A stretch of DNA of 64,000 nt from Mucilaginibacter sp. (GCA_028287895.1 JAQBOV010000026.1:1-64000); one strand, 5' to 3'; positions 1 through 10,298 are shown, numbered from the stretch's first letter. The notes: a model not told the origin generated them from the sequence alone. Numbers and translations: made by a program.

Positions 1-39
1 TTCTTAAAAGATGCTGATGTTTTTATGATAGAAAAATAG
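1..39 (+). CDS. Possible C-terminal end of an upstream gene (partial)
   Basis: The first frame is open from the window edge to a TAG at 37-39 and reads FLKDADVFMIEK. This could be the tail of a gene lying outside the window. Only twelve codons are visible, so no family can be named and the open frame may be chance. The 147 bases after it, before the mannosidase, show no convincing gene. Confidence 0.2.
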   Translation, partial: FLKDADVFMIEK

Positions 40-186
40 CCTCTGCACCGCTGAGCTGCCTGCGCGCTATAGATCGGATTAAAACATTTTCTTTGACAAA
101 ATATCATTCCAAACTCTTAATTTGTCAACCTGATTGGACAAAGAAATCCATCAGTATATCATATTCAGTCAATCAATAATTACCCC

Positions 187-2775
187 ATGAGGCTTTTGTT
201 CCGTGCCGCTTTATTTCTTCTTTTTATTTCTTGCTTGGCATCTGTTTCATCCGCTCAAAAGAAAAAAAATGATTACGCCAAACTGATCAACCCTTTTATT
301 GGTACAGGCGGGCACGGGCATACCTATCCCGGCGCTGTTGTGCCCTTTGGCATGGTGCAATTGAGCCCAGACACACGTCTGCAGGGATGGGATGGCTGTT
401 CGGGATATTATTTCACCGATACCCTGGTTTACGGTTTTTCGCATACCCATTTAAGCGGTACCGGAGTAGCAGATTATTGCGACATATTATTTATGCCGAC
501 AACAGGTGAACCGCAGTTTAAAAACACAGATTACAGGTCGGGATTTAAAAAAAAGAATGAGTCGGCATCACCCGGTTACTACAAAACTAAACTGGATAAA
601 TACAATATTGATGTAGAACTTACCGCGACAAAACGTGTCGGAGTACACCTCTACAATTATCCCAAAACGCAGCAGGCCAATATTATCATCGATCTGCAGC
701 ACCGCGATCAGGTGCTCGACTCATGGATAGAAGTGATGAATGATCACCAGATACGTGGCTTCAGGCGTTCCAAATCCTGGGCCCCCGACCAGTCCGTTTA
801 CTTTTATGCCAGGTTTTCAAAGCCTTTTAAAAGTTATGGCATAGCCAGGAATGACTCCCTGCAGCAGGGCAAAAATAAAATGCAGGGCAAAAACATCAAG
901 ATGTATATCCAGTTTGATAACCCCGGCCAGGTGATCTCAAAAGTGGGTATCTCATCGGTAAGTGCCGATGGCGCTTTAAAAAATCTGGACGCCGAAGTAC
1001 CTGATTTCGACTTTAAAAAAGTAGAGAAAGCCGCCAAATCCGATTGGAATACTGAATTAAATAAAATACAGGTTGAAGGTGGCTCTCCACCCATTTCGGA
1101 AGAGGCCCAAAACACACAAAATCATCATGGTGGATATAGCCCTTCTGCCCATAACAGGCCGCAGCAACAAAAGCAGCAGCCGGCTACAAATTGGGCTAAA
1201 ATAAAACAGACTGTTTTTTATACAGCCTTATATCATACGATGCTGGCGCCTAATGTTTATAGCGATGTGGACGGGCAATATCGTGGCCTGGACCAAAAAA
1301 TACATAAAGCCGAAGGATTTGACTATTACACTGTATTTTCGCTGTGGGACACTTTCCGGGCTGAAGATCCTTTATTTACTATCATTAACCGTAAACGTAC
1401 CGTCGATTTTATAAAATCTTTTCTGGCGATGTATGAACAGGGCGGCTTGTTGCCGATATGGCCTTTGGCTTCCAGCGAAACCTATTGCATGATAGGTAAC
1501 CATTCTATTCCTGTAATTGTCGATGCTTATGCCAAGGGCATCAGAGATTTTAATGCCCAAGAAGCGTTTACGGCAATGAAAGCCGCTGTAAACCGCAACC
1601 AGTTTGGCCTGGATAGCTACCGCAAAAACGGCGGAGTGCTTGCCGGTGACGAGCACGAATCTGTTTCAAAAACACTGGAATATGCCTATGATGATTGGTG
1701 CATTGCCCAAATGGCCAAAATGCTGAATAAGCCGCAGGATTACACTGAATTTATAAAACGTGCACAGTACTGGAAGAACGTGTACAACGATCAGAATGGT
1801 TTTATGCAGGCACGCGTAGATGGCGGATGGTATGCGCCGTTCAACCCTACAGATATCAATAATAAATACACAGAGGGCAATGCATGGCAATATTCCTTCC
1901 TGGTCCCCCAGGATGTAGAAGGCCTGATCAGCCGGATGGGAGGTAAAAATAAGTTTGAAGCCAGACTGGATGAATTATTTACCACTGAGTCCAAACTAAG
2001 CGGTCGCGAGCAGGCCGATGTTACCGGCTTGATCGGTCAGTATGCGCATGGCAATGAGCCGAGCCATCACATGGCCTATTTGTACAATTTTACAGACTCG
2101 CCCGACAAGACTCAAATGTGGGTAAACCGTATCTTAAAAGATCAGTACAGCATCCTGCCCGACGGCTTATCGGGTAATGAAGATTGCGGCCAGATGTCAG
2201 CCTGGTATGTAATGAGTTCGCTCGGTATTTACACTATAACACCGGGGCAAACACAATACCAGATCGGCTTACCGCAGTTTGATAAAGCAGTTATTAATCT
2301 CGAAAATGGAAAGAAGTTCACCATCACCAATTCAGGTTCGGGGGTCAGCTTTCAGAATATTTACCTGCAGGGAATGTCACTGAATAAAAAGCCTTACAAT
2401 AAACTTTATCTTGATGACCAGGATATTGCTGGTGGCGGCGATTTTGAAGTATACACAGGAAGGCTGGCCAATAAATTATTTGTCCAGGACCTGGAGAAAC
2501 CCATCGCGAAGATCCGTGACGAACTTATTGTTTCTAACCCTTACTTCCTTGCGCCTTCTCCTACGTTTAAAAAACCCTTTGACCTTGAAATCAGATGCGG
2601 GGATGCAGATGCAAAGATCTACTTTACCCTGGATGGCTCCCTACCCAATACCGGTTCGGCGCTATATTATAAACCGATCATCATCTCGGCCAACACAACA
2701 GTGAAGGCCATTGCCATTAAGAACGGGAAAACAAGTTTTGTGAATGAAGGCACTTTTATTAAAGCCAAAGATTGA
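187..2775 (+). CDS. Secreted GH92 family alpha-mannosidase
   Basis: This is an 862-residue glycoside hydrolase of family GH92, calcium-dependent exo-alpha-mannosidases that trim mannose from glycans. A signal peptide of about 23 residues ending in SVSSAQ targets it to the periplasm or surface. The N-terminal beta-sandwich opens with the family motif VNPFIGTGGHGHTYPGA-like (here INPFIGTGGHGHTYPGAVVP, about residue 35), and the catalytic (alpha/alpha)6 domain carries the SLWDTFRAEDPL, GNEPSHHMAYLYNF and GNEDCGQMSAWYV blocks. The last 70 residues resemble the chitobiase/hexosaminidase C-terminal module (FTLDGSLPNTGSALYYKP). A glutamine-rich insert around residues 310-340 separates the two main domains. 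Length is somewhat above the usual 740-780 because of this extra C-terminal module. No SusC/SusD partners or other glycosidases are nearby, so it is not in a visible polysaccharide utilisation locus. Confidence 0.95.
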   Translation: MRLLFRAALFLLFISCLASVSSAQKKKNDYAKLINPFIGTGGHGHTYPGAVVPFGMVQLSPDTRLQGWDGCSGYYFTDTLVYGFSHTHLSGTGVADYCDILFMPTTGEPQFKNTDYRSGFKKKNESASPGYYKTKLDKYNIDVELTATKRVGVHLYNYPKTQQANIIIDLQHRDQVLDSWIEVMNDHQIRGFRRSKSWAPDQSVYFYARFSKPFKSYGIARNDSLQQGKNKMQGKNIKMYIQFDNPGQVISKVGISSVSADGALKNLDAEVPDFDFKKVEKAAKSDWNTELNKIQVEGGSPPISEEAQNTQNHHGGYSPSAHNRPQQQKQQPATNWAKIKQTVFYTALYHTMLAPNVYSDVDGQYRGLDQKIHKAEGFDYYTVFSLWDTFRAEDPLFTIINRKRTVDFIKSFLAMYEQGGLLPIWPLASSETYCMIGNHSIPVIVDAYAKGIRDFNAQEAFTAMKAAVNRNQFGLDSYRKNGGVLAGDEHESVSKTLEYAYDDWCIAQMAKMLNKPQDYTEFIKRAQYWKNVYNDQNGFMQARVDGGWYAPFNPTDINNKYTEGNAWQYSFLVPQDVEGLISRMGGKNKFEARLDELFTTESKLSGREQADVTGLIGQYAHGNEPSHHMAYLYNFTDSPDKTQMWVNRILKDQYSILPDGLSGNEDCGQMSAWYVMSSLGIYTITPGQTQYQIGLPQFDKAVINLENGKKFTITNSGSGVSFQNIYLQGMSLNKKPYNKLYLDDQDIAGGGDFEVYTGRLANKLFVQDLEKPIAKIRDELIVSNPYFLAPSPTFKKPFDLEIRCGDADAKIYFTLDGSLPNTGSALYYKPIIISANTTVKAIAIKNGKTSFVNEGTFIKAKD

Positions 2776-3000
2776 TATCAAAATAACTCTTTTGACCAAA
2801 TACTTGCCCGATTATCCGGCGCAAGGCGGCGAAAGTTTGATAGCGTGGCCGGGCGCCGAACAACACAAAATGCTACAGCAAATATTAATTTAAAGGCCAG
2901 ACATATCAACTGATTGTAAACAATACGGGCTATTACCGAATGGCATCAAAGCAAGGGCCAACCCTTCTATATTTTTGGTGATCAGATCAGCATAGAATAA
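2770..3000 (+). pseudogene. Possible decayed gene remnant behind the mannosidase
   Basis: No intact gene lies between the mannosidase and DUF4870 (301 bases). Three overlapping short frames read like protein: one to the TAA at 2891 (contains YLPDYPAQGGESLIAWPGAE), one from 2889 (FKGQTYQLIVNNTGYYRMA) and one to the TAA at 2998 (EWHQSKGQPFYIFGDQISIE). Joined by two frame changes they would give a continuous C-terminal segment. I infer a frameshifted relic. I do not recognise the family, and chance open frames remain possible. Confidence 0.3.
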
Positions 3001-3076
3001 TTTTTCTACTTATTGGATAATCCGTTTTAATTAGTTTAATTTTACTTACCCGATAACCTAAATAACTAATTATCAA

Positions 3077-3463
3077 ATGGAACCGAACAACAACCCTTCG
3101 ACAGGCGATGATGGAAAAACCGCCGGCATCATCAGCTATCTTACAATTATTGGATGGCTTATTGCATTTTTTGCTATGCATCAGAACCATAAAACTGAAT
3201 TGGGAAGTTACCAGCTAAGACAGACTTTGCTGTTCCATATCGTTTCAATGGTTGTTTACTGGATATTAGCAATGCTCTTCACCGCATTATTCTTTTCATC
3301 CGGTTTAGCCACAGGGTGGTTTTCGATCGTATTGGTGAACTGGATTATAAGAATAGTTTTTTTCATATTATGGCTTATTGGCTTTATCGGTGCAGTCAAC
3401 GGAGAAAAAAAACCTATTCCCTTATTTGGAGAAAAGGCCCAGTCTATTTTTTCAACGATTTGA
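3077..3463 (+). CDS. DUF4870 small membrane protein
   Basis: This 128-residue protein has the DUF4870 pattern: a short hydrophilic N-terminus, then GKTAGIISYLTIIGWLIAFF, a charged loop with SYQLRQTLLFHI, and two or three further hydrophobic segments (about residues 54-76 and 80-110). DUF4870 proteins are small integral membrane proteins of unknown function. The gene stands alone on the plus strand and converges with the PPK2 gene with only 63 bases between stops. Confidence in the family is good; no function is assigned. Confidence 0.85.
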   Translation: MEPNNNPSTGDDGKTAGIISYLTIIGWLIAFFAMHQNHKTELGSYQLRQTLLFHIVSMVVYWILAMLFTALFFSSGLATGWFSIVLVNWIIRIVFFILWLIGFIGAVNGEKKPIPLFGEKAQSIFSTI

Positions 3464-3526
3464 TACCGTACAGAGGCAATACTTTGCCTCTTTTGTAGAT
3501 AGTCCCGGAGACAAAGTATTGCGTCT

Positions 3527-4405
3527 TTACTCCTTTTCAAGGACTTTTTTTGCCTCCAGCAATTTATCCCTTTCAGCTTTTGGTAAAATCGGATATTTTA
3601 ATTTCAATTCTTTAATAGTATCCAGAATTATTTCAGAGATAGCAATACGTGTGAACCATTTTTTATCCGCAGGTATCACATACCATGGATTTTCCGGTGT
3701 AGCGGTTTCTTTTATTGCTTTTTCATAAGCTTTCATATACTCATCCCAATATTGTCGTTCCATTACATCGGCTGCAGAAAATTTCCAGTTTTTCGTCGGA
3801 TCATCTATCCGTTCTAAAAAGCGTTCCTTTTGCTTCTGTTTTGAAACGTGAAGGAAAAACTTAACGATGACCGTTCCATTCCTGCGCAGATGCTTTTCAA
3901 ACTCCCTGATACTGTCATAGCGATGATCCCAAAACTCGTTGCTTATTTTTTTCAAACTGTTAATCCCGGGCAAATTTTCCTTCAGCACCAATTCGGGATG
4001 CACTTTAGTGATCAGCACATTCTCATAGTGTGAACGGTTGTGGATTCCAATACGCCCGCTTTCAGGCAATGCCTTATAATGACGCCATAGAAAATCATGC
4101 TCATATTCTTCAGTACTGGGCTGCTTAAAGCTAAAAACCTGACAGCCCTGCGGGTTTAAGCCTGACATCGTATGTGATATGGCGCTATCTTTTCCTGCCG
4201 CATCCATTGCCTGGAAAATAATAAGCAATGAGTATTGCCTGGCGGCATATAACTCCTCTTGCATAGCGGCAGTTTTTCTGATCAGCTCCTGTAAAGCCCC
4301 GGCAGCATCTTCTTTTCTGTAGTCAGCGGTATAGTCGGTATCGAAATCTTTTAAGGAAAAGTCATTACCGTTTATGATTTTAAACTTGTCTTTGAAGTGT
4401 TTCAT
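3527..4405 (-). CDS. Polyphosphate kinase 2 family protein
   Basis: PPK2 enzymes move phosphate between inorganic polyphosphate and nucleotides in the cytoplasm. The Walker A-like loop MDAAGKDSAI lies at about residue 67 of the shorter form, followed by the conserved block around HDFLWRHYKALPESGRIGIHNRSHY (residues about 125-150) and the lid region with RFLERIDDPTKNWKFS. One PPK2 domain of about 292 residues fits the polyphosphate:AMP/ADP phosphotransferase type rather than the two-domain enzymes. The ATG at 4405 was preferred because family members begin close to a MKHFKDK-like sequence; an upstream ATG at 4429 would add eight residues. It is a single gene. Substrate preference (AMP, ADP or GDP) cannot be read from the sequence. 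Confidence 0.9.
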   Translation of the reverse strand: MKHFKDKFKIINGNDFSLKDFDTDYTADYRKEDAAGALQELIRKTAAMQEELYAARQYSLLIIFQAMDAAGKDSAISHTMSGLNPQGCQVFSFKQPSTEEYEHDFLWRHYKALPESGRIGIHNRSHYENVLITKVHPELVLKENLPGINSLKKISNEFWDHRYDSIREFEKHLRRNGTVIVKFFLHVSKQKQKERFLERIDDPTKNWKFSAADVMERQYWDEYMKAYEKAIKETATPENPWYVIPADKKWFTRIAISEIILDTIKELKLKYPILPKAERDKLLEAKKVLEKE

Positions 4406-4529
4406 AAGCGCAAAAATGGAAAAACGCAAAATGTGTCTCTACGAAGTTAAAATTTACCTGTTATAATTGCGTTGTTTATATTTGTCACACCGGCTATGAT
4501 TTAGTTCCATAATTTTACATCTTTACCCA

Positions 4530-6857
4530 ATGTTCAGGCGTATAAAAAACAAGTTTCTCCGATATTCTGTACTATTCGTTTATTTTGTCATCATCTTTTT
4601 TTGTGCCATAGAGCTCAATTTTCTTTGGCTTTTTGGCTACTCCCCTAGTATACAGGATATTAAAAATCCGGTAATGTCAGTTTCATCCGAAGTTTATTAT
4701 TCAGACGGTAAACTAATCGGCCGCTATTCAAAGGAGAACCGTACACCTGTTGAGTTTAAGAGCATCTCTCCAAATCTTGTAAATGCCTTAATATCCACTG
4801 AAGATGTTCGTTTTTACAAGCATAATGGGGTTGATTTTTATTCGTTTTTCACCAGTATATTATCCACTGCCAAAGGCGATAAGCGTGGTGGCAGTACTAT
4901 TACACAACAACTGGCCAAAAATTTGTTTGAGACACGTAAAAAGAAATCACAGGGATTGATAAGACACGTGCCGATAATAAACACTATTGTATCAAAGGTA
5001 AAAGAATGGTTTACTGCTTTTCAGATAGAACGCGTTTACAATAAACAGGAGGTTCTGACGCTCTATTTCAATACGGTTCCTTTCGGAAATAACACATTTG
5101 GTATAAAAGCAGCTTCCCTGAAATATTTTGATAAAACACCTGATAAGATTAACCCGGCACAGGCCGCTATGCTGATTGGTATGCTCAAAGCCACGTCAAC
5201 TTATAATCCCATAAAAAACCCTGACAAGTGTTTAGACAGGCGTAATACGGTACTCAGTCAGATGGAAAAATATGGTTATATCACAAAAGATGAATTTGCT
5301 GCCGATACCAAACAAGCGCTTAATCTCAACCTGAGCTATGTTGAGAATGAATCGCAGGGTGATTCATATATACGCCGGGCGGTAGAAAAATGGCTGGATA
5401 AGTGGTGTAAAGACAATCATTACGATCTGTATGAGGATGGGTTAAAGATTTATACAACCATTGACCCGCGCCTGCAGCAATATGCAGAAGAGGCCGTTGG
5501 TGAAAAAATGAAAATGCTGCAAAAGCGTTTTAATAACTTTTGGGGCAATAAAGTTCCCTGGCGCGATCTGAGCGGCAATATAATAACAGATTTTGTGTTA
5601 AAAGCCGAACAGCACTTGCCGATTTATAAGCTACTGGATAAAAAATACCATGGTGATACCACCCAGATAAAACAATATTTTGACAAGAAAAAGAGAATGA
5701 AGGTATTCTCATGGAATGGAGAAAAGGATACTTCATTTTCAAGCGTCGATTCTATTAAATACTATGCCCGGATACTTAACACGGGTATGATGACCATTGA
5801 GCCGTCGACCGGAAAAATAAAAGTATGGGTTGGAGGTATCGATCACCGGTATTTTAATTACGACCATGTCAACCAGTCAAAAAGACAGGCAGGCTCTACC
5901 TTCAAACCATTTGCTTATGTAACGGCTTTGGACAATGGGTTTACCCCATGTGATAAGTTTACCGACCAACCGGTTTCTATCAAATTTATGGATAATGGCA
6001 AACCCGATGTTTGGGAACCCCAAAATGCCGACTTCAATTTTACCTATCAGGAAATGTCATTACGATGGGCAATGGGAAAATCGGTTAACTCCATCACCGC
6101 ACAGGTAACCGAAAAAGTAGGTTGGGATAAAGTAGTTGAGTATGCCCATAAATGCGGTATCGAGAGCCCGCTAAAATCTGTACCATCCGTTTCATTGGGC
6201 ACCAATGATGTTTCGGTATACGAAATGGTGAGGGCATATAGCACCTTTCTAAATAAGGGCAACCGTATTGAGCCGATATTGGTGAGCAGGATCACCGACC
6301 AGGAAAATAATGTACTGGCTGAGTTTACCTTAAAAACTGAAAAAGTGTTAAGCGAAGAAACGGCCTGGCTGATGTTGTATATGTTCAGAGGTGGTATGGA
6401 AGAACCAGGCGGTACTTCTCAGGCGCTGTGGGAATATCCGGGCTTATGGAAAAAAGATAACCAGATAGGCGGTAAAACAGGCACTTCATCAAAATATGTA
6501 GATGGCTGGTATATGGGTATAACAAAGGATCTGGTAACAGGTGTCTGGGTGGGTGCTGATGACCGGAGCATCCATTTCACCAATTCTGAAACCGGCGAAG
6601 GTTCGCATACCGCATTACCGATCTTTGGCCGTTTTATGGAGAAAGTGTATGCCGATCCTAAATCGGGCTATACCTATGGTTTGCTGCCAAAGCCCTGGGT
6701 AAAGATCAAAAAGGAATATAATTGCCCGTCGCCGCGTTTGGTTGTTGATAGTTTGGCAACAGATAGCCTAAATAACCCGGTTGATACTTCGGCAGTTGAG
6801 CCGCCGCCTGTCGACCAGGAAAACCCTGAAAACAAACCACCCAACCCGAATAAATAA
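4530..6857 (+). CDS. Class A penicillin-binding protein (PBP1A type)
   Basis: This bifunctional peptidoglycan synthase of 775 residues polymerises lipid II and cross-links the peptides at the outer face of the inner membrane. A short cytoplasmic tail and one membrane segment (about residues 13-36) precede the GT51 transglycosylase, with STEDVRFYKHNGVDF and RGGSTITQQLAKNLF around residues 90-135. The transpeptidase has the active serine in QAGSTFKPFAY (SxxK, about residue 458), SVN as SxN (about 520) and KTGTSSKYVDGWY as KTG (about 650). The proline/asparagine-rich tail is typical of low-complexity ends. It looks monocistronic, with 150 bases to the next gene. Confidence 0.95.
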   Translation: MFRRIKNKFLRYSVLFVYFVIIFFCAIELNFLWLFGYSPSIQDIKNPVMSVSSEVYYSDGKLIGRYSKENRTPVEFKSISPNLVNALISTEDVRFYKHNGVDFYSFFTSILSTAKGDKRGGSTITQQLAKNLFETRKKKSQGLIRHVPIINTIVSKVKEWFTAFQIERVYNKQEVLTLYFNTVPFGNNTFGIKAASLKYFDKTPDKINPAQAAMLIGMLKATSTYNPIKNPDKCLDRRNTVLSQMEKYGYITKDEFAADTKQALNLNLSYVENESQGDSYIRRAVEKWLDKWCKDNHYDLYEDGLKIYTTIDPRLQQYAEEAVGEKMKMLQKRFNNFWGNKVPWRDLSGNIITDFVLKAEQHLPIYKLLDKKYHGDTTQIKQYFDKKKRMKVFSWNGEKDTSFSSVDSIKYYARILNTGMMTIEPSTGKIKVWVGGIDHRYFNYDHVNQSKRQAGSTFKPFAYVTALDNGFTPCDKFTDQPVSIKFMDNGKPDVWEPQNADFNFTYQEMSLRWAMGKSVNSITAQVTEKVGWDKVVEYAHKCGIESPLKSVPSVSLGTNDVSVYEMVRAYSTFLNKGNRIEPILVSRITDQENNVLAEFTLKTEKVLSEETAWLMLYMFRGGMEEPGGTSQALWEYPGLWKKDNQIGGKTGTSSKYVDGWYMGITKDLVTGVWVGADDRSIHFTNSETGEGSHTALPIFGRFMEKVYADPKSGYTYGLLPKPWVKIKKEYNCPSPRLVVDSLATDSLNNPVDTSAVEPPPVDQENPENKPPNPNK

Positions 6858-7009
6858 TATTTGACAGTGTATTTTAAATGTTAAATTTCGATCCGGGATG
6901 ATTTTTTTTGAATTTGAACTGCTATATTACCTGTTATAATAATATGGGTATTAATTCAAGCCAGGCAAACGAAATTCGAAATAAGTACGTATTCTTTATA
7001 AAATAAGAT

Positions 7010-10000
7010 ATGAATAAACAATACTCAGCCACTGCCCTGTTAAAAAGATATTTCACGGTTCTATTCTGCATTATCGGTACACTATTTTTTAGCTTAAATG
7101 TTAAAGCCCAGTATTTCGGGCAGAATAAAGTACGTTATAAGAACCTTAAATTCAAGGTTTACAAAACACCCCACTTTGAAATATATTATTACATCAAAAA
7201 TGACAGTACGATAAAGCGCTTCGCGCAGGAAAGTGAGCTTTGGTATACCATACACCAGCAGGTATTCCGCGATACGTTCATAAAGCCAAACCCTATTATA
7301 CTATATGCAGATCATCCCGATTTTCAGCAAACTACTGCCATTGACGGGGAAATCGGTGTAGGCACGGGTGGCGTTACCGAGGGACTAAAGAACCGGGTAG
7401 TAATGCCTATAATGGAGACCAACCAAACCACGAGGCACGTTATTGGTCACGAGTTGGTTCACGCTTTTCAATATCACGCTTTATTAGGTCGCGATTCTGC
7501 AATGTATGGAAACATTAACAACCTGCCCTTATGGATGATAGAAGGCATGGCCGAATACCTTTCAATTGGTAAAAAAGATGCCTACACGGCCATGTGGATC
7601 AGGGATGCCTATCTTAATAAAAATATCCCCACCATACGCGATCTGACAGAAACAAATAAGTTTTTCCCGTATCGCTACGGTGAAGCTTTCTGGTCATTTA
7701 TTGGTTCAACCTATGGCGATACCGTAATTGTTCCGTTCTTTAAAAACACCGCACGGTTTGGATTGGAATACGGCATAAAACGGACATTTGGATATGACGA
7801 TAAAACCTTATCCAACTTATGGAAAAATTCCATCGCCTCTGCTTACAAACCGCTTTTAAAGGACACCGTGCAGAAACCGGTAGGTAAAAGGGTAATCGAT
7901 AATAAAAACTCAGGCGAATTGAACGTGGCACCTGCGATAAGTCCTGATGGAAAATACCTGGCATTTTTATCAGAGAAGGACTTGTTTACGGTCGATCTGT
8001 ACCTTGCTGATGCTCATTCGGGCAAGATTCTCAAAAAGCTGACCAGTAAAGTGTCCAACACCCATATTGATGAATTTAATTTTATAGAATCTGCCGGGGC
8101 GTGGTCGCCGGACAGCAAAAGATTTGCTTTCAGTGTTTTCAGCCATGGGCGCAATCGTATGCTGATTGTTGATATTCCAACCGGAAGTGTGTCAGCTGAT
8201 ATTTCCATGGAAAAGGCAGAGCAGTTTAGTAACCTCAGCTGGTCGCCGAATGGCAATGATGTGGTTTTCCAGGGTATGTCTGATGGTCAAGGGGATCTGT
8301 ATATGTACAGCTTTGATACAAAAAAGGTCCGTCAGCTTACTAATGATAAATATTCTGATTATCAGCCATCCTTCTCAAGAGATGGTAAAAAGGTAATTTT
8401 TGCAAGCGACAGAACTACTTATGATCAGTCATTATCACAGGACATCACCTTTAACTTGGCCGAACTGGATATTGCTACCGGAAAGATAACCGACATAAAA
8501 ATATTTAACGGAGCCAATAATTTAGATCCTGAATACTCAGCCAATGGAAAACAGATTTACTTTCTGTCAAACAGGGATGGGTTCCGCAATATGTATCGCT
8601 ATACTTTAAGCGATGGTAAAGTGGAGCAAATGACCGATTTGTTTACCGGTATTTGTGGCATAACCGAATTTTCCCCGGCAATAAGTATCTCCAATAATGA
8701 TGACATCGTTTATTCTTACTACAATGCCCAGAAATATTTCTTATACAATGCAAAAGCATCTGATTTTACAGCCAAAACAGTAGACAGCCAGGCTTTGAAT
8801 TTTGATGCAGCAATGCTTCCGCCTTTCCGTTCAGTTGGCGTCGATCTGATCAATTCTAACCTGAACAATTATCTGGCCTACAAAAAAATACCAACCGACT
8901 CTATTAAATCCGTCCCCTATAAACCCATGTTTAAGCTCGATTATTTGGCAAGCAGCGGTGTCGGTGCCTCCGTAAGCCAGTTTGGAGCTGGTTTATCAAG
9001 CGGTGTGCAGGGGGTGTTCAGCGACATTTTAGGTCGTAACCTGATTTATGCGGGAGCCGACGTAAACGGCCAGATCTATGATTTTGGCGGCCAGTTCATT
9101 TATATAAACCAGCAGAAGCGCTGGAATTTTGGTTTCGGGCTATCACATATACCTTATCAGTTTGCCAATTACAATATTGTATCTTCTACTTACAAGATCA
9201 ATAGCACAACCACGATACCGGCTTTCCAGGAAAGGTATGATATTATCCGGATATTTGAGGACCAGGCAAATGTGTTTACCTCCTACCCTTTATCTAAGAT
9301 TACACGCATAGAATTCGGAACCGGGATTTCACACTATGGATACCGGGTTGACCGGTACAGTACCTATTATGACACATCGGGTAATGTATTGAGCAATTAC
9401 CAGCATCAGCATATTGCAAATTCCGATTATAATAAGGATGTAACCAATGGGGGATTTCAGTTAAATCCATTCACAATTTACCAGGTAAACACCGCGTTGG
9501 TCGGTGATAATTCATTTTTTGGAATAGCCTCACCGCTCAACGGCTTCCGCTACCGCTTGCAGGCCGAGTACGATTTTGGCTCCTTTCATTTTTTTGCGCC
9601 AACCATCGATCTCCGTAAATATGTACGGGTTGCACCGGTTACATTTGCTGCAAGGTTATATGGATACGGCCGTTTAGGCGGAGTAGATGGCCTTTACCCA
9701 TTATACCTGGGCTATCCATTTTACATAAGGGGTTATGAGGCGCAAACTTTTTATTCAAGCGGCAGCAAAACGCCAACCAACAATTTCACGATTGATCAGT
9801 TATCAGGTGATCGTATCGCAGTAGCAAATTTTGAGGTTCGTTTACCATTTACAGGGCCTGAAAAACTTTCCCAAATTAAATCAAAGTTTTTTTTCAGTGA
9901 GTTGAATTTCTTTTTTGATGCGGGCTTGGCCTGGAACGCCGGCGATAAGATAGAGTTCAAGACCAATCCGTCTATACTTGGTTACAAACCTGTAGTGGAT

Positions 10001-10204
10001 CAAAACGGCAATCAGGTACTTGATGCAAATAATAAACCTGTAACCTCCCCTATTTATTCAAGGGTACCTGCATTAAGCACCGGTATTTCGCTCCGGGTAA
10101 ATATTTTTGGTTATTTTGTTCTGGAGCCTTACCTGGCTATTCCGTTTAACCGCACTGATGTCAGCAAACCGGTATTTGGCCTGGGATTTACACCCGGGTG
10201 GTAA
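7010..10204 (+). CDS. Secreted gluzincin / beta-propeller / outer-membrane barrel protein
   Basis: This 1064-residue envelope protein combines three parts. After a signal peptide (cleavage near VKAQ, residue 34) comes a peptidase-MA-like zinc metallopeptidase domain with HELVH at residues 147-151 and a downstream EGMAEY motif (about 178-183) that would give the third zinc ligand. Residues about 300-590 contain TolB/PD40 propeller repeats (APAISPDGKYLAF, GAWSPDSKRFAF, LSWSPNGNDVVF, PSFSRDGKKVIF, PEYSANGKQIYF). The C-terminal 400 residues are rich in aromatic beta strands and end in FGLGFTPGW, like Omp85/D15 surface-antigen barrels. Annotation pipelines often call such proteins TolB-like. Substrate and role are unknown. 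The gene stands alone. Confidence 0.85.
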   Translation: MNKQYSATALLKRYFTVLFCIIGTLFFSLNVKAQYFGQNKVRYKNLKFKVYKTPHFEIYYYIKNDSTIKRFAQESELWYTIHQQVFRDTFIKPNPIILYADHPDFQQTTAIDGEIGVGTGGVTEGLKNRVVMPIMETNQTTRHVIGHELVHAFQYHALLGRDSAMYGNINNLPLWMIEGMAEYLSIGKKDAYTAMWIRDAYLNKNIPTIRDLTETNKFFPYRYGEAFWSFIGSTYGDTVIVPFFKNTARFGLEYGIKRTFGYDDKTLSNLWKNSIASAYKPLLKDTVQKPVGKRVIDNKNSGELNVAPAISPDGKYLAFLSEKDLFTVDLYLADAHSGKILKKLTSKVSNTHIDEFNFIESAGAWSPDSKRFAFSVFSHGRNRMLIVDIPTGSVSADISMEKAEQFSNLSWSPNGNDVVFQGMSDGQGDLYMYSFDTKKVRQLTNDKYSDYQPSFSRDGKKVIFASDRTTYDQSLSQDITFNLAELDIATGKITDIKIFNGANNLDPEYSANGKQIYFLSNRDGFRNMYRYTLSDGKVEQMTDLFTGICGITEFSPAISISNNDDIVYSYYNAQKYFLYNAKASDFTAKTVDSQALNFDAAMLPPFRSVGVDLINSNLNNYLAYKKIPTDSIKSVPYKPMFKLDYLASSGVGASVSQFGAGLSSGVQGVFSDILGRNLIYAGADVNGQIYDFGGQFIYINQQKRWNFGFGLSHIPYQFANYNIVSSTYKINSTTTIPAFQERYDIIRIFEDQANVFTSYPLSKITRIEFGTGISHYGYRVDRYSTYYDTSGNVLSNYQHQHIANSDYNKDVTNGGFQLNPFTIYQVNTALVGDNSFFGIASPLNGFRYRLQAEYDFGSFHFFAPTIDLRKYVRVAPVTFAARLYGYGRLGGVDGLYPLYLGYPFYIRGYEAQTFYSSGSKTPTNNFTIDQLSGDRIAVANFEVRLPFTGPEKLSQIKSKFFFSELNFFFDAGLAWNAGDKIEFKTNPSILGYKPVVDQNGNQVLDANNKPVTSPIYSRVPALSTGISLRVNIFGYFVLEPYLAIPFNRTDVSKPVFGLGFTPGW

Positions 10205-10215
10205 GATAATATTAC

Positions 10216-10243
10216 GAAAAAGCGTTCTCAATCGCGCTTTTTC
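10216..10243 (+). terminator. Hairpin terminator-like structure
   Basis: GAAAAAGCG at 10216-10224 pairs with CGCTTTTTC at 10235-10243, a 9-bp stem with a 10-base loop, beginning 12 bases after the preceding stop codon. The T run is inside the stem rather than after it, so strength is uncertain. Confidence 0.55.
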
Positions 10244-10298
10244 AATTCCTTAAAACATGCAATAAACTCCGGGGTTATCATTCTTATAACAAACTATA

